Shown here piece by piece: positions 39,201 to 58,792 of a stretch of DNA of 64,000 nt. The notes under the pieces are model-generated. The model worked only from the letters and a program-made list of their open reading frames with translations. It was not told the DNA's origin and ran no database searches. The first letter of the stretch is position 1, and each line of letters starts with the position of its first letter. Made by a program: the position numbers and the translations under genes. The stretch comes from Agaricus subrufescens (lineage: Eukaryota; Basidiomycota; Agaricomycetes; Agaricales; Agaricaceae). The stretch spans positions 2,046,001 through 2,110,000 of the forward strand of contig CM057058.1 in NCBI GenBank assembly GCA_029945375.1. Direction: 5' to 3'.

Positions 39201-40133
39201 CCGCCGTGGGGCGCTGGTTTGGAATGCAAAAGCTAAAAACATAACCTAAAATGCTGTCAAAAACAAGGAGCGAAATTGACATTGATAGGGGAGATAAAGA
39301 CTGGCCGACGCAGGGCGACATATCGTTTGATTTGGCAAGTGACACGATGAAGGAAGATGCCGAGATCGTGGATCTCGCGCTAGGCTAAACGCTGATGGCC
39401 AATTAATGGCACCGTGGAAGGCATCTATTAATACACTCTCGACAGATGTGCCTCATGGGCAATGTATCACATTGCTTCGTCATACCCAGCTGCACAAATC
39501 AGGAGGATCTCAACGAGCTTTCATTCATTCATGGAGCAACTGCCCGTCAGCCGTGGTTCGACTGCTATAAAAGTGCAAGATCGACCAGTCGGAGGGCTTG
39601 GCAGTAAAGAGTATGTTTACACTGCTTGTTCCAGACCCAAAGCATCTCCAGAGCTTCTCTGCAGCTCTGTCTCGCAGTTTGAGATGACGGCTGATGCCCC
39701 TCATTGTCACAGGAAACTAAGACGAGTCGGCTTCTTGAAACTCGACGCTAGTATGATGTAGAACAGAAGAAGCCTCTACTGTAGTACCGTGTGAGTACTA
39801 CCGATGAGGATTCGACCATGTGGTGCGAATTCGAGCCGGGCAATCAGATGCCTGCTACTTCTTCTGCGCTGACTGAAACATAGTTCGCGCCGCGGACGTG
39901 GATTTTGTCACTGGGGCTGCGTATTAATCATAGTGCCCTGTATTTTCTTTTGTTGGAACTCGCTGTGCCTTCCTGGACTAGGGATTCTTCCGGGACGAAG
40001 CGATTAGAAGAATGAGATACGCCCGTTTGAAGATCGAGCAAAATATGGTTGGCCGGAAGATGGAGAGGAAATACGATACTCTGCGGGTCACATAACAGTC
40101 ACGCGACAGTCACAAGAAAATCAGGCTTCTTCA
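33269..40133. other. 6.9 kb gene-poor region downstream of the GATA gene
   Basis: The first about 630 bp are pyrimidine-rich (33440-33700) and fit a long 3' UTR. Beyond that I find no conserved gene, RNA gene or mobile element. Two short plus-strand stretches (38330-38440 and 39251-39388) translate into segments faintly like ABC-transporter NBD motifs, and a minus-strand stretch (37736-37497) has a coding-like end; all are weak (see findings). The last part before 40134 is the NOP14 promoter. Confidence 0.45.
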
Positions 40134-43074
40134 ATGGCCAAAGGATCTCAGCTTGCACAACTCAAAGCTGCCCTTTCACAGGCGGGAGTCACTGGGAATA
40201 CTTCTACAAATAAGAAGCGCAAGAGGCAATCTGCGCCTCTCGAAAAGGAGAAGGAGAAACGAGCAGCACGTCTCGAGGAGATTCACCGTCGACTCAATCC
40301 TTTTGATGTCAAGGTCACCAAACTTAAACATGATGTTGGCGGACGAAAATTGAAAGGTGTCTCAGGAAAACCTTCCAAGAGTAAGCAAGCCGGTATCGAG
40401 CAGGTTGGCTTTGGAATTAGATTCCAAATTGTTTCGTAATCTCATCTACTTTCTTAGCGCAAAAAAACTTTGTTGAAGGAATGGGAAGACCGGAATCGCG
40501 CTGGCGGAATCGTCGACCGTCGATTTGGTGAAGATGATCCTTCGATGAGCCTTGAGGAACGTATGCTGGAGCGATTTACGCGAGAACGGCAGCGAGCCTC
40601 CAAAGGCGTTGCCTTTAACCTAGAGGACGAGGAAGAGCTTACTCACTATGGCCAGAGTCTGTCAAAATTAGACGATTTTGACAATGTTGGACTGAGATTT
40701 GACAGCGAAGATGAAGAAGAAACAGGTAAGTTCGGGTCATTATCGCTATTGTATTCTTTCTTCTAATCAATCTCATGTAGGACAGCTTGATAATGAAGTT
40801 GTCTCTAAGACCCACTTTGGAGGTTTCGATGGGGATGATGAAAATAACGGTGAGGACAAAGGTGATGAGGTACAGTTATTGCGAACTCCCGAATAGTTAT
40901 CGTTGCTCATCTTTTTTCAAGCCTGCCAGGAAAAAATCCAAGGCTGAAGTTATGGCGGAGGTGATCTCGAAAAGTAAAGAACACAAGGTAAAGCGGATAT
41001 TTTTGATTTGAACGAGATTGTTCACATTCCCGTAGCTTTTGCGCCAAATGGAAAAAGAGCAGGAGGAAAACATCCGCCACCAGCTCGACAACGATTTTTC
41101 GGCTGTACTCTCCTTATTGCAAGAGAGCAGTGTCCCAGAAGGAAGTCAGAAGGCGGTTGATGCAAAAGCAGTGCTTCCTTCTTTGGCTCCTGAGGTCCAA
41201 GATGCAGATTACGACCAACACGTTAGAGAGCTTGCTTTCGACAAGCGATCCAAGCCCAAAGATCGAACAAAAACAGAGGAAGAGTTGGCGTTGGAGCAGA
41301 AAGAGTCACTCGAGAAAGCTGAACGCCAAAGGAGGAAAAGAATGTTGGGGCTTGAAGATAGTGAGAGTGAGGATGAACGAAGGCCAGGGAAACGAAAGAG
41401 GGGCGGTGATGATTTGGAGGATGATTTTTATGATGAGGAAGACAATACCGATTGGGTTGGTTTGGGTGCTGGCTTAGACTTAAAGCCGAAAGAGTCAGAG
41501 AGTGAGAGCGATGAAGAGGACGACGAAAGTGAAGAAGGAAGTGAAGAAGATGAGGTTGAAGAGGATGAGCAGTACACTTCTAGTGAAGAAGGAGAGGATG
41601 AAGAAGGAGAACATGAACCATTGACAACTGACATTCCTCGAGGGAAGAAAAACATTGGTTCTGCAGTCAAGGAACTTCCCTACACTTTCAGTGCACCGGC
41701 AAACCATGAGGAATTTCTGGATATCATCGAAAACATCGAGGATAAAGATGTTCCAGTTGTAATCCAACGCATCCGGACACTGTATCATACCAGTCTGGCT
41801 CCCGACAACAAGCTTAAACTTCAGGTCAGTACATCTCATGTGCACTATTACGAGCTCTACGCTAATGGAAGAAAAAGACACTAGCTGGTGTCCTGATAGA
41901 CCATATCGTCTATGTTGCTGCTCTTCCGGGATCCCATTCTGCCCTGGTTTCTTCTCTTCTTCCTCACCTTACCGCCCTCATTAAGGCATATCCAGTATCT
42001 GGCGCGCAGCACTTTAATGAGAAGCTCGCCCTCATGAATAAAAACCTCAAACGGGGGCTTTCGAAAGGGGCAACACTCCTAGAAGCTAAAACTTGGCCCG
42101 GTCTTTCGGAACTCACCCTCTTACGAGTAATAGGGTTGTTGTGGTCAACAAGTGATCTCAACCATGCTGTCGTTTCCCCTACAAGGGTACTCATGGGAGC
42201 ATATCTGGGCCTTGGCCGCGTTCGCTCCATTACTGACATTGCGAGTGGCCTGTTTTTGTGCACCCTCTTTGCGCAGTACGAATCGCTATCCAGGCGGCTT
42301 GTGCCCGAGGCGATAAACTTTCTTGTCAACACATTCCTACATATTGCACCTACGAAGTACAAAGATGCAAAGTCACTACCTGGCTCTTTTCCTGCGCCAG
42401 ATTTTCGTTCAGAGTCTTGTCGGACTCTCGCGGTGAAGGTCAACAAGTCGATGCCAAAGCCGACGAAACCCGACTTCGCAGAATTATTACGGTTGGAGGA
42501 ACCCAATGAGATGGCCAAAGTCAGTTTGTTAAGTCTGGCTTTGGATTTACTGGGAATATTCGCGGACATGTACAAAGGACTCGATGGTTTCGTGGAACTA
42601 TATGAACCAATTTTAATGGTTCTCCAACATGGAGAGACGAAGGCTTTGAATGAAGATTTAAAGTTGAAGCTCTCAAAGGTCATTGACACGCTCACTCGTT
42701 TGCTCAAATTCGCGAGACAATCCCACAGACCACTCACCTTACAAGCACACAAACCTATACCTATCCCCTCTTACATACCCAAGTTTGAGGCTACAACATC
42801 CAATTATCTACGAAAGAGAGATCCCGATTACGAGAAAAACGAAGCGGCCAAACTGCGGTATCAACTCAAGCAAGAGAAGAAGGGCGCGATTAGAGAACTA
42901 CGCAAGGATTCTAAATTCCTTGCCGCCGCTCAGCAGAAGCAGCAGCTGGAGAAAGATAGAGAATATAACCAGCGGCTGAAAAAGGCATATACTTCCATTG
43001 AGAGTGAAAGGGCCGAGCAGAAGGCCATGGAGAGGGAAAAGTCGAGGGAGAAGCGGAGAGCGGGGCGGAAATAG
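40134..43074 (+). CDS. NOP14: Nucleolar protein 14 (U3/SSU processome)
   Basis: Nop14, required with Noc4 and Emg1 for 18S rRNA maturation and 40S export. Six exons: 40134-40403, 40458-40725, 40781-40869, 40922-40987, 41036-41824, 41878-43074; 892 residues against 810 in yeast. Conserved blocks: NPFDVKVTKLKHDV near the N-terminus, RKKTLLKEWEDRNRAGGIVD, DRRFGEDDPSMSLEERMLERF, HYGQSLSKLDDFD, a long acidic Glu/Asp/Ser tract (about residues 390-470), LPYTFSAPANHEEFLDI, and the C-terminal YRLKKAYTSIESERAEQK-like basic coiled coil (here NQRLKKAYTSIESERAEQK). The two fragments of the last junction (LKLQ then TLAGVLIDHIVYVAALPGS) join only with the acceptor at 41877. Confidence 0.94.
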
Positions 43075-43247
43075 AGTACGCATGGGGGTAAGATAAAAAG
43101 TACTGTAGTTTTGCGATTAGTTCCTGTTCCTACCACTGCGACCCTTGGTCCCTTAAGAAGTAAGCACGTGATCTAGTTACACCGACGCGTCGTCGCGCAT
43201 AGAACTTTAACTTAAGAAACTTGGAAGATCATCATAGTCACTGAATC

Positions 43248-43258
43248 ATGAGTCGAGG

Positions 43259-43262
<4 letters not shown>
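43248..43262 (+). promoter_or_regulatory. Upstream ORF whose stop overlaps the MEC1/ATR start codon
   Basis: ATG at 43248 opens a four-codon frame (MSRG) that ends in TGA at 43260-43262. The MEC1 start ATG occupies 43259-43261, so stop and start share ATGA. Such an arrangement can limit translation or allow termination-reinitiation; whether the transcript includes it is unknown. Confidence 0.6.
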
Positions 43263-51835
<8,573 letters not shown>

Positions 51836-51922
51836 GTGTTGCATCATATCACTTGTCATTCCGCATTTGTAACTCATTAGAATACATCATAGATTGAAAA
51901 AAAACAAAAACAAAAAAAAAAA

Positions 51923-52845
51923 TTATGGTTGGTTGGCAACTAGTTTTTGAAGATCGCTAAGCTCTTTCTCCTTCTCAATGAGAGTATTCCGCCACCTGTC
52001 GGTCTCGGCAACTATGGCTTTCCTTGCCTCTTCGAGACGTTCTAGTTCCTCTTTTTCCATAGCCTGTGAAAATTCTGGTACACCACCCCTCGACGCTTCG
52101 AGGGAGGCGGGATTAGCGAGGTGGAACGGGACGGGACGGCGCCTGGTCTTCGGGAGGGGAGTAGGCGGATGGGCGGTGAGGATGTTCAAAAAGTTCTGAA
52201 AGGGATCATTGAATACCACTTCGTCATATTGCCACGAGTGAACGGGTCCCATCTTGATCGCAACATTGAGTGGTGGGATCTCTGGTTCGCCGGCTGCAGC
52301 CCAGGGATGGAGTTTGAGATGATGGTAGAGTGTCATGGCCTTTTCGCCCGATTCGTTGACAAAAGTGATACGGATTTGAATCTCGAATTCACCCCAACTG
52401 GGGAATACATCTGAGTGGCGTAGTAGAAGATGGGTGTTCCACGTGTACATACCCTGTCTCGGAGACTTCGAAGGGTGGTTTATCAACATCTATCAAGTTT
52501 GGTACAGCATATGTTGTCCATCAGTGGTGTGAAACATACTGCGAGATGGGTTCGGATATGTGTCATGTAATTTGAAGGAGACCCTTTTTATGAAATGTGA
52601 GATGTCGTCAGCGCCGCCGACGATGTCCGAACCGGGAGCGGAGGCGGCGGAACGAACAGCTACTGTCCATTTGTGCGTGTGGTCGGTATGGGGAAGTGTT
52701 TGTCGTTCTTTTTCGGTGAGGACGGTGGCGGTGTTGCCGTATATTATCGGACGAAAGATACTTAGGCCCTGTATTATTTTGAGAATTTATTATGATTTTT
52801 TGAGGGAGAAGTGCGCACTCGGACGCGAACGCGATCATTGGACAT
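51923..52845 (-). CDS. YAF9: YEATS-domain protein Yaf9 (GAS41)
   Basis: Histone-acyl-lysine reader shared by the SWR1 and NuA4 complexes. Four exons on the minus strand: 52845-52819, 52768-52540, 52489-52453, 52397-51923; 255 residues against 226 in yeast. The YEATS fold (about residues 5-150) shows the family strands: GLSIFRPIIYGN, HTHKWTVAVRS, ISHFIKRVSFKLHDTYPNP, VDKPPFEVSETGWGEFEIQI, and the loop ending WHHLKLHP-type (here YHHLKLHPW). The C-terminus is the usual coiled coil (EELERLEEARKAIVAE). Its stop is 87 bp from the MEC1 stop (convergent) and its start 109 bp from the microprotein gene (divergent). Confidence 0.93.
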
Positions 52846-52954
52846 AGTGGAAGGGTCGAGGCAGGCCGCGCTTCGCGAGATCAAACTCCGCAACCACCCG
52901 GACTGCACATCAACTTTTCTGTCCTCTTCCACCACTCTCTATCTCACACAAACA
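52846..52954. promoter_or_regulatory. 109 bp shared divergent promoter, YAF9/microprotein
   Basis: Start codons of YAF9 (minus) and the 54-residue protein (plus) diverge from this interval. It is pyrimidine-rich on the plus strand just before 52955, as in other leaders of this window. Confidence 0.5.
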
Positions 52955-53385
52955 ATGGGTTTTCTCACTCCTCTTTACGAGAGTACGTCCCCATCTCATG
53001 TTCGATCTTTGCGGCGTCTTTAACCCGGAGCAGGACCGAACACTGTCCTTGAGAGGCAGCGTTACTACCAGGTGTGTATTCAGCTTGCTGGGCCCCGTCG
53101 CGCGCGCGCATTTCAGGGCTGAACAGCCTTTTCTACGCTAGAACAATCCCGCCGCTTTGTACTTTCGGGGACCTAGGCAGAGGCTCTACCTTGGTGAGTC
53201 AAAACATATCATGGCAGTGTCACGGCGTCATTAAAGTTTTGTTACACAGGCTCCTTCGGCGTTCTCTTTGCTGGCGGAATGGTAGCGACCACCTATGCCA
53301 TTGTGAATCTGATCTTGGTGGGTCGCGAGCGGTCTTCCAAACATTGTTGATGCCAATTGCTTGTCAGGACAATAAAGCCGAGTAA
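52955..53385 (+). CDS. 54-residue single-TM microprotein, five exons
   Basis: A spliced small gene found by joining exons 52955-52982, 53034-53071, 53181-53193, 53250-53317 and 53368-53385. All four introns have GT-AG ends and the joined frame closes at TAA after 54 residues. The protein begins MGFLTPLYERPN, continues with a charged stretch VLERQRYYQR, then one hydrophobic segment (about residues 25-48, GSFGVLFAGGMVATTYAIVN), and ends DNKAE. Size, a basic N-side and a single TM suggest a small mitochondrial inner-membrane subunit (respiratory chain or ATP synthase accessory), but I cannot assign it to a named subunit. The third exon is a 13-nt microexon, so automatic annotation could easily miss this gene. 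Confidence 0.6.
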
Positions 53386-53748
53386 AAGCTGTGGTGGACG
53401 AGGAGCAATAGTTACTGGCTGCCATTCTTACCATAGAGACGAATGCGAGCCCTGTTTGATTTGTTTGAGATACCCGTTGGAAGGCATTAGCACATTAAAA
53501 ATACGCACTCCGATCTGTGTCTCGACTGCCCACCGTGATGCCACCGCGCGCGGAACAGCTGACACCCCCCGCACGCACGATGCCAGTAATAAGTCGCCTC
53601 TCTTCGGAATACCGTGGAGAATGATGCTGTTGATAGCGATACGTTTTGGCCAGGGGTACTATTTTAGCCAAGTGACCCACGATGTGTCCTTGTGTTCTAA
53701 TTTGCTCATACGGCGCTCACTTCCATCTCCTTCCCTTCCCCAACCACG
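53386..53748. other. Intergenic region, no gene seen
   Basis: Holds the 3' flank of the microprotein gene and, at 53700-53748, a T/C-rich leader just before the next start codon. No other feature is supported. Confidence 0.45.
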
Positions 53749-55565
53749 ATGTCCCGCATATCCGCCGCGGGCACTTACACGCAGCCCGTTTTCGACGATG
53801 ATGCATGTCCCGACTACGACGCCGCTGTGAGCAGAAGGTAAAGTCTCCTCGTCGTTCTGGCTTCTCGGCCACTTCCGCCGCGCAGCCTCCTTTCACATCA
53901 TCAGCCTGTGCTAATATGACCCCTGGTTCTCATCAATCCCAGCAATTCCAATGTCACTAGCGAAGGCATCAGCACAAATTGGTCAGATGTCCCAGAGCCT
54001 TTAAAGTGCGTCTGTCCGCTACCCCGAACCTTTGATTGCACATTATGTCTCTCCGTTCGATGCCTCTCACGGGCATTGTCTCGAGATCCTCCAGTATCAC
54101 TTCGGAACTGACTCGCAATCACAGTCTCCATGGCCAAGCTTCTGGCAAGTCGGGCGCCAACTTTCGTCGGTACATCTACACGTACAACATGTTGGCGGCG
54201 CAAACTCCCATCCAGTTCTACATTACGTGCGTTCCCCTTGTGGTATGGTATGTGGCAGGATTTTGATTTGGTATCATCCTCAGGGTGGAACCACACGATG
54301 GCAAACCGACGGCTGGCCAGTATCAGTTCCGGTTATCCATGAGGGTGAATGGAGTCGAAAGGCCGGTTGGAGAACCAATCAGTCGGAATATGACTGTTGA
54401 CCCCCGTAAACTCGAGTTCGCTGTCTTGTGAGTAACTCAACTATTGCACCGCCTCGTCCGGAGCTTACTCCGAAAAGTATGTTTCCCGGGAGAAATGCCA
54501 AACAAGTTCTGCCGCTGAACAGCTCGTGGTCGCTCCGAGCCTGGTTGAGGGTGGATGGCGTCGACCACCAATTGTTCAAAGTGGACGATATCTATGTGGG
54601 GAAGGATTTAGACTTCAACTCCATCGGAGATGCTTCATTTGCTAGGCACGCGGGGATTGGCCCGGACTCTCAGATATATAAAGGTTATGTGGGTAAAGCA
54701 TTGATAACTTTTACCGTCAGGTAAGCAGTACCATACCACATCTGCTCCCGCTTATCGCTTACTGGAATACTACAGATGGCGGAAAATCAGGGATCGACTG
54801 TACAAATACTCCTTCGAATACGAAGGCGGAGGTGTCGGAGATGTGCTGCTCAGTGATTTCCGTATGAGAGTCGACAATGATCCCCGCTCATTAACTTTTC
54901 TAATCTAGTAAGCCGTTTCGTCAACTGTCTCATCGTTATCACCCCTTCTGTGATGATGATGGATAGTGATGGTTCATCGACATCTTCCCACCTGATACTC
55001 ATACTTGTTTATTTATAGTACAGTCCCAGTCCAATCGTTACCTGCTGGTGCGACACATCGTCTACGAATTTGGCTCCGAGGGCTGGTGCCTCTCACTAAT
55101 GACCCTGCCATGTCTCATCCGCTTCCCTTCAATGATTCATATATATATCAACGAGTATTTCAACTGGACGACTTTAAAATAGGAGGCAGGCTTGAATTTC
55201 ACGCATTAGGAAATAAGCTCGTGATGGCTTTTCCTCATTGTGGTGGACCAGAAACTATCCAGTTGTCGCGACCACCCGTCAAGCCTCAGGACAAGGACGA
55301 GAGGACCAAAGACAAACCGGTGACAGGCTCCGGTTCACAAGGCGGCACCCTTTTCACCAACCAGCATGTCGGAGTACTGCCGCCCGGTGCACAACGTCCC
55401 TCTCATCCCACCAGTCCACAAGGAACTTACTCAGGTTCCACAGCCTCGCATTATCAGCCACAGCTGCCGAACCATATCCCAATTTCACTACAACCCATCA
55501 GAAGAGATACTGACCAAGCTCGGTCACCACCTGCGGCGCAGAAAGCAAGAACAAGATTTGGTTGA
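53749..55565 (+). CDS. Uncharacterised 452-residue protein with an internally repeated domain
   Basis: Seven exons: 53749-53837, 53943-54005, 54086-54226, 54284-54427, 54478-54720, 54776-54907, 55019-55565; all junctions keep frame and give 452 residues. The N-terminus (MSRISAAGTYTQPVF) is short and polar. The core contains two related modules. In module 1 TVDPRKLEFAVF precedes SLRAWLRVDG and QLFKVDDIYVGKDLDF; in module 2 RVDNDPRSLTFLIYTVP precedes HRLRIWLRG and RVFQLDDFKIGGRLEF. Between them lies a conserved-looking FTVRWRKIRDRLYKYSF block. The C-terminal about 130 residues are Pro/Ser/Gln-rich and disordered. No signal peptide or TM. The family is not recognised; the exon with the acceptor at 54085 is the least secure. 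Beta-rich, immunoglobulin- or velvet-like folding is possible but unproven. Confidence 0.7.
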
Positions 55566-55765
55566 TATCTTTTTTCTTTTTTTCCTTTCCCGCTATGCGT
55601 GACGACCTTTTATCTTAAAACGTATATGTTGCATCCTGGGTTTGCAAAGTAATCAACAGTACAATATGCTCCCCTGCTAAGCAGTGTATCAATGTAATTT
55701 TAGGACTTTAAAAAAATTCGCACTGTCGTTTCTTTGTGTACATGTTACATATCTGTAGTTAACTT

Positions 55766-56639
55766 TCATTGATTGCCTATTTTAGCGGCGAAAAAGTCAT
55801 TCCACTCCTTTTCTACCCAACCGCTTGAAACTTCCGTAGCGACTAAACCATTCCAGAGGGCGGTCGGCGAAACGTGGATACTATTCTGGCGAGAAATTTT
55901 GACTGGCTTTGCGTGAGCATCATCACTGCCTTACAGAAAAGGGACCAATACATACGATTATATTTCAAGTCGTCGGTAACGCCAATGCCGCCGTTCGGAG
56001 AACCTTTCATGGTCAGCAGGTCGCGAAACTCGCCGATCTTCTCGGGTGGAATGACTTGGGAAGCCACGTCTGTAAGTTTATCCCGGATTTGTTGGATTGT
56101 CAAGTTGAGGCATTCACGATCGTAGAATTCCGTTTGACGATCAAAGAGCTAGATGTGTGACGAGATTAGTTGGTATCATTGATAAGTTTGATACCGATCG
56201 ATGTGACAAGAAATGATGATAGCATGTAATAGGGGGGTTTTGGCCAAAAGAGACGTATTGTATTGGGGGGATAGGTGAGATTCGGATATTAATACATACC
56301 AGACGGCTGAAGGTCCAGAATTTATCTGGGCTGCAATGCAGGGCTGCTAATCCAGCCTCGTGGGTGAGGGTCGATGCTACATGCCAGGGTTGGATTTGTG
56401 GACGGAAGATGACTTTGACTTTGCCGTCGTATTTTCCGCCGGAGGAGATGAGCGGTGTGATGACACTGTCTAACGTGCGGGAGAGTTTGGCACTGAATGG
56501 ACAGACGTAATCGACTAGTGATGGACGATTAACTTAAGTATGCAGTGTAGAGAATATTCTTACGGTAGACCTCGAGGGTGTGGGGTGCGTTTGGGTTTCC
56601 ACTTACGATGAGAGGTGAGAGCGATGGTTGAAGGGCCAT
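55766..56639 (-). CDS. DsbA-like thioredoxin-fold protein
   Basis: A 206-residue soluble protein. Four exons on the minus strand: 56639-56564, 56514-56300, 56148-55956, 55902-55766. After strand LEVYLDYVCPFSAKL comes a helical insertion and the C-terminal NSIHVSPTALWNGLVA strand carrying a cis-Pro-type element, the layout of DsbA/GST-kappa-type thioredoxin folds. At the active-site position it has C30-P-F-S33, i.e. one cysteine only, so a classical dithiol oxidoreductase is unlikely; a monothiol or glutathione-dependent role, or a non-redox role, fits better. No signal peptide is seen, so it is probably cytosolic. The last junction was chosen because it alone avoids an in-frame stop and yields the conserved SRQNSIHVSPTA segment. 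Confidence 0.75.
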
Positions 56640-57072
56640 GTCTGCGATATGGTGTTGGTGTTAGTAGTTGAGTGGGTACCTGCGAATCCGAATCTTCCCT
56701 ATATACCCGGGCCAGGCCTGGGTGACAAATAGAGACAACAATAGCTGATCTCATCGTGGAGAACATTTCGTAGTTGTATTCAGCTTCATCTTTGTTCGAC
56801 TCACCTTGTATTCATGAATTACGAATATTAATAGACATTCTGAATTATGGAGATTTTTTTCAGAAATTGAGAGAGCCAGATCAGTACTCCCGCCGCCTGT
56901 GAATTTTGTGTATCCACAACGCTGAATCAAGCTACATTTTCCCAAAGGTTAAGTAGAGTGTTGTGTTAAAATGACACAAGAATGACACAAGTAGTATCCT
57001 CAATCGAGGCTGTTGGACAACAGAAACAAACATGATGGCGGTCCCAGAAAGGGTGCACCCAAGTTCAGCCAC
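56640..57072. other. Intergenic region between divergent DsbA-like gene and CSN12
   Basis: Divergent promoter region of about 430 bp. It contains a direct repeat of 'aatgacacaag' at about 56970-56990 and nothing else that I can support. An additional 5' exon of CSN12 here cannot be excluded. Confidence 0.4.
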
Positions 57073-58792
57073 ATGCCTATGGACTTCGTAACCTATCTTT
57101 CTCAAATAAATAATGCAATCATTGCAGAAAATGGGAACGATCTCGCATATCTACTCAGACCTACGAGTCCTCAAGGAAAAGACCTCGTCAAGGAGTTTCG
57201 GAATCCTACCGTGCGCCATATATGTTTAATTTCATGCTTCACGTACTGAGGACCCTGGTTAGAAACAATCTCTTCGCCGATTTGAGGGTGCCATTATGAA
57301 TCCTTGGGACGAAATCGCCATTTCTTATGTCTTGACGTGTTCACATGTCGCGAGAAAGCGGCCTGGAGAAGCATTCAAAGAGCATTCTCAACTCGTGTCG
57401 TATGTGACCTGTTTCTGCTATGATCTTCGATGCATTTCATGACTGCTTTCCCCCAAGATCATTCTTTCGTTTCTTTACCGAGAACAGGGGATGGACTCTA
57501 CCTGCTTTGTTTTCCATTTTGAGGGACCTAAGAGATCTTGCGTTTGACGTACGTTCTGCTTTGCCGCCCGCATAAACCTCTCCCTAGACTGACTCCTAGG
57601 CAGACCAGTATGCGAGATACAATGGCGAGAAAAGTGAAGCTATGGAAGAAGCGGCTCGGATAATCGCTAAAGCGTTTAGTAATTGTATAACGGATAGGTA
57701 CTGCAACAACCTTCATCCTTCCGCGTGAACTCTCCAGCTAACAATGAACTTGTTTAGAACATCTCCGCCTGATCAGTCGAGGAAATGGGGAATTTACTAT
57801 GTTGTTGGATTGATTTTGAAATGTTATTTCAAAGTGAGTATTCATGAGGTTGTTGGCTTCGGAGGAGACTGATCTTGGCTAGGTAAAAAGAATATCTCTC
57901 GCCAAAAACATACTTCGAGCGCTGCAGGCAAATGATATCCCTCCATTAGCATCTTATCCTCGTTCACATCAGGTAACGCACCACTTATATGCTGCCTTTC
58001 GGTCCAGATCTGAGGACTGGTCTAGGTCACATATCGATATTATATCGGCATGCTAAGCTTTCTCAATGAAGACTATGAAAAGGTAATGAGGCAAACGATA
58101 CAATCGGGCTAATGACATGAATTCATACTCATTGGCAGGCCGAGGAGGAGTTAACAATTGCATTCTATCATTGTCACACCGGCGCGCAAGCTAATCAGGA
58201 GTAAGCATCTCTCAAACCTTCCTTTACATTCATACTCAGATCGTTCAGGCGAATATTGATGTATCTGATACCATTACGGATTATCAAAGGTCATCTTCCT
58301 GCAGACGAGCTTTTGGATCGCTTCCCTGGCCTCAAACGACTTTATACCCCTTTCATCTCTGCTATTAGGAAAGGCGACCTTTCTGGATTCGACCGAGCAC
58401 TTGACAACGCAGAACGTACACTCCTTGGACTTAGTCTCTGGCTCACCCTTGAAAAAGCAAGAGAATTATGCATGCGTAGCCTGTTTCGTCGAGCGTGAGT
58501 CTTACTGTTTCAAAAGTCTTCATACAAAAAACTACATTTCCCTCTTCATTTCAGATGGATAGCGTCGGATAAGGGGACGCGGGTGCCAATTCTGGTTTTT
58601 TATGTCTCTCTGAAAATCTCAGGAATCGAGACTACGCTAGAAGAGGCGGAATGCTTCGTGGCAAATATGATTCACAGAGGGTACATCAAAGGGTATATCA
58701 GTCACGAACGACAGATGGTTGTATTGTCCCAGACAAGCGCTTTCCCTAAAATTGCGGATCGACAGGCGCCTTTTGCATATATGACTTTATGA
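57073..58792 (+). CDS. CSN12: PCI-domain protein Csn12/PCID2 (Thp1 family)
   Basis: PCI-domain protein of the Csn12/Thp1/PCID2 family, linked to TREX-2-like mRNA export complexes and, in yeast, to the COP9 signalosome. Ten exons: 57073-57210, 57263-57399, 57458-57548, 57600-57697, 57758-57833, 57883-57972, 58026-58082, 58139-58200, 58249-58494, 58555-58792; 410 residues. Signature blocks: NPWDEIAISYVL, FFRFFTENRGWTLPALFSI, LRDLRDLAFDADQYARYNGE, RKWGIYYVVGLILKCYFKV, then the PCI domain with RILMYLIPLRIIKGHLP, the winged-helix part ANMIHRGYIKGYISHERQ, and a terminal VVLSQTSAFP. Start at MPMDFVTYL was chosen as the first ATG in frame; the open frame extends slightly upstream without an ATG, so a 5' exon is possible. 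Confidence 0.9.

Noticed and set aside
25026..40133. Retrotransposon, DNA transposon, tRNA or CRISPR content
   Set aside because: No reverse transcriptase, integrase or transposase motif, no long terminal or inverted repeats noticed by eye, no A-box/B-box pair of a tRNA gene, and no spaced repeats. A proper repeat and tRNA scan could overturn this.
41428..41670. Serine-rich frame antisense to NOP14
   Set aside because: Mirror image of the GAA/GAT-rich acidic tract of Nop14; reverse codons give Ser runs.
53749..55565. Velvet-domain protein
   Set aside because: The beta-rich orphan superficially recalls velvet regulators, but none of the velvet signature segments are present and the internal repeat does not fit.
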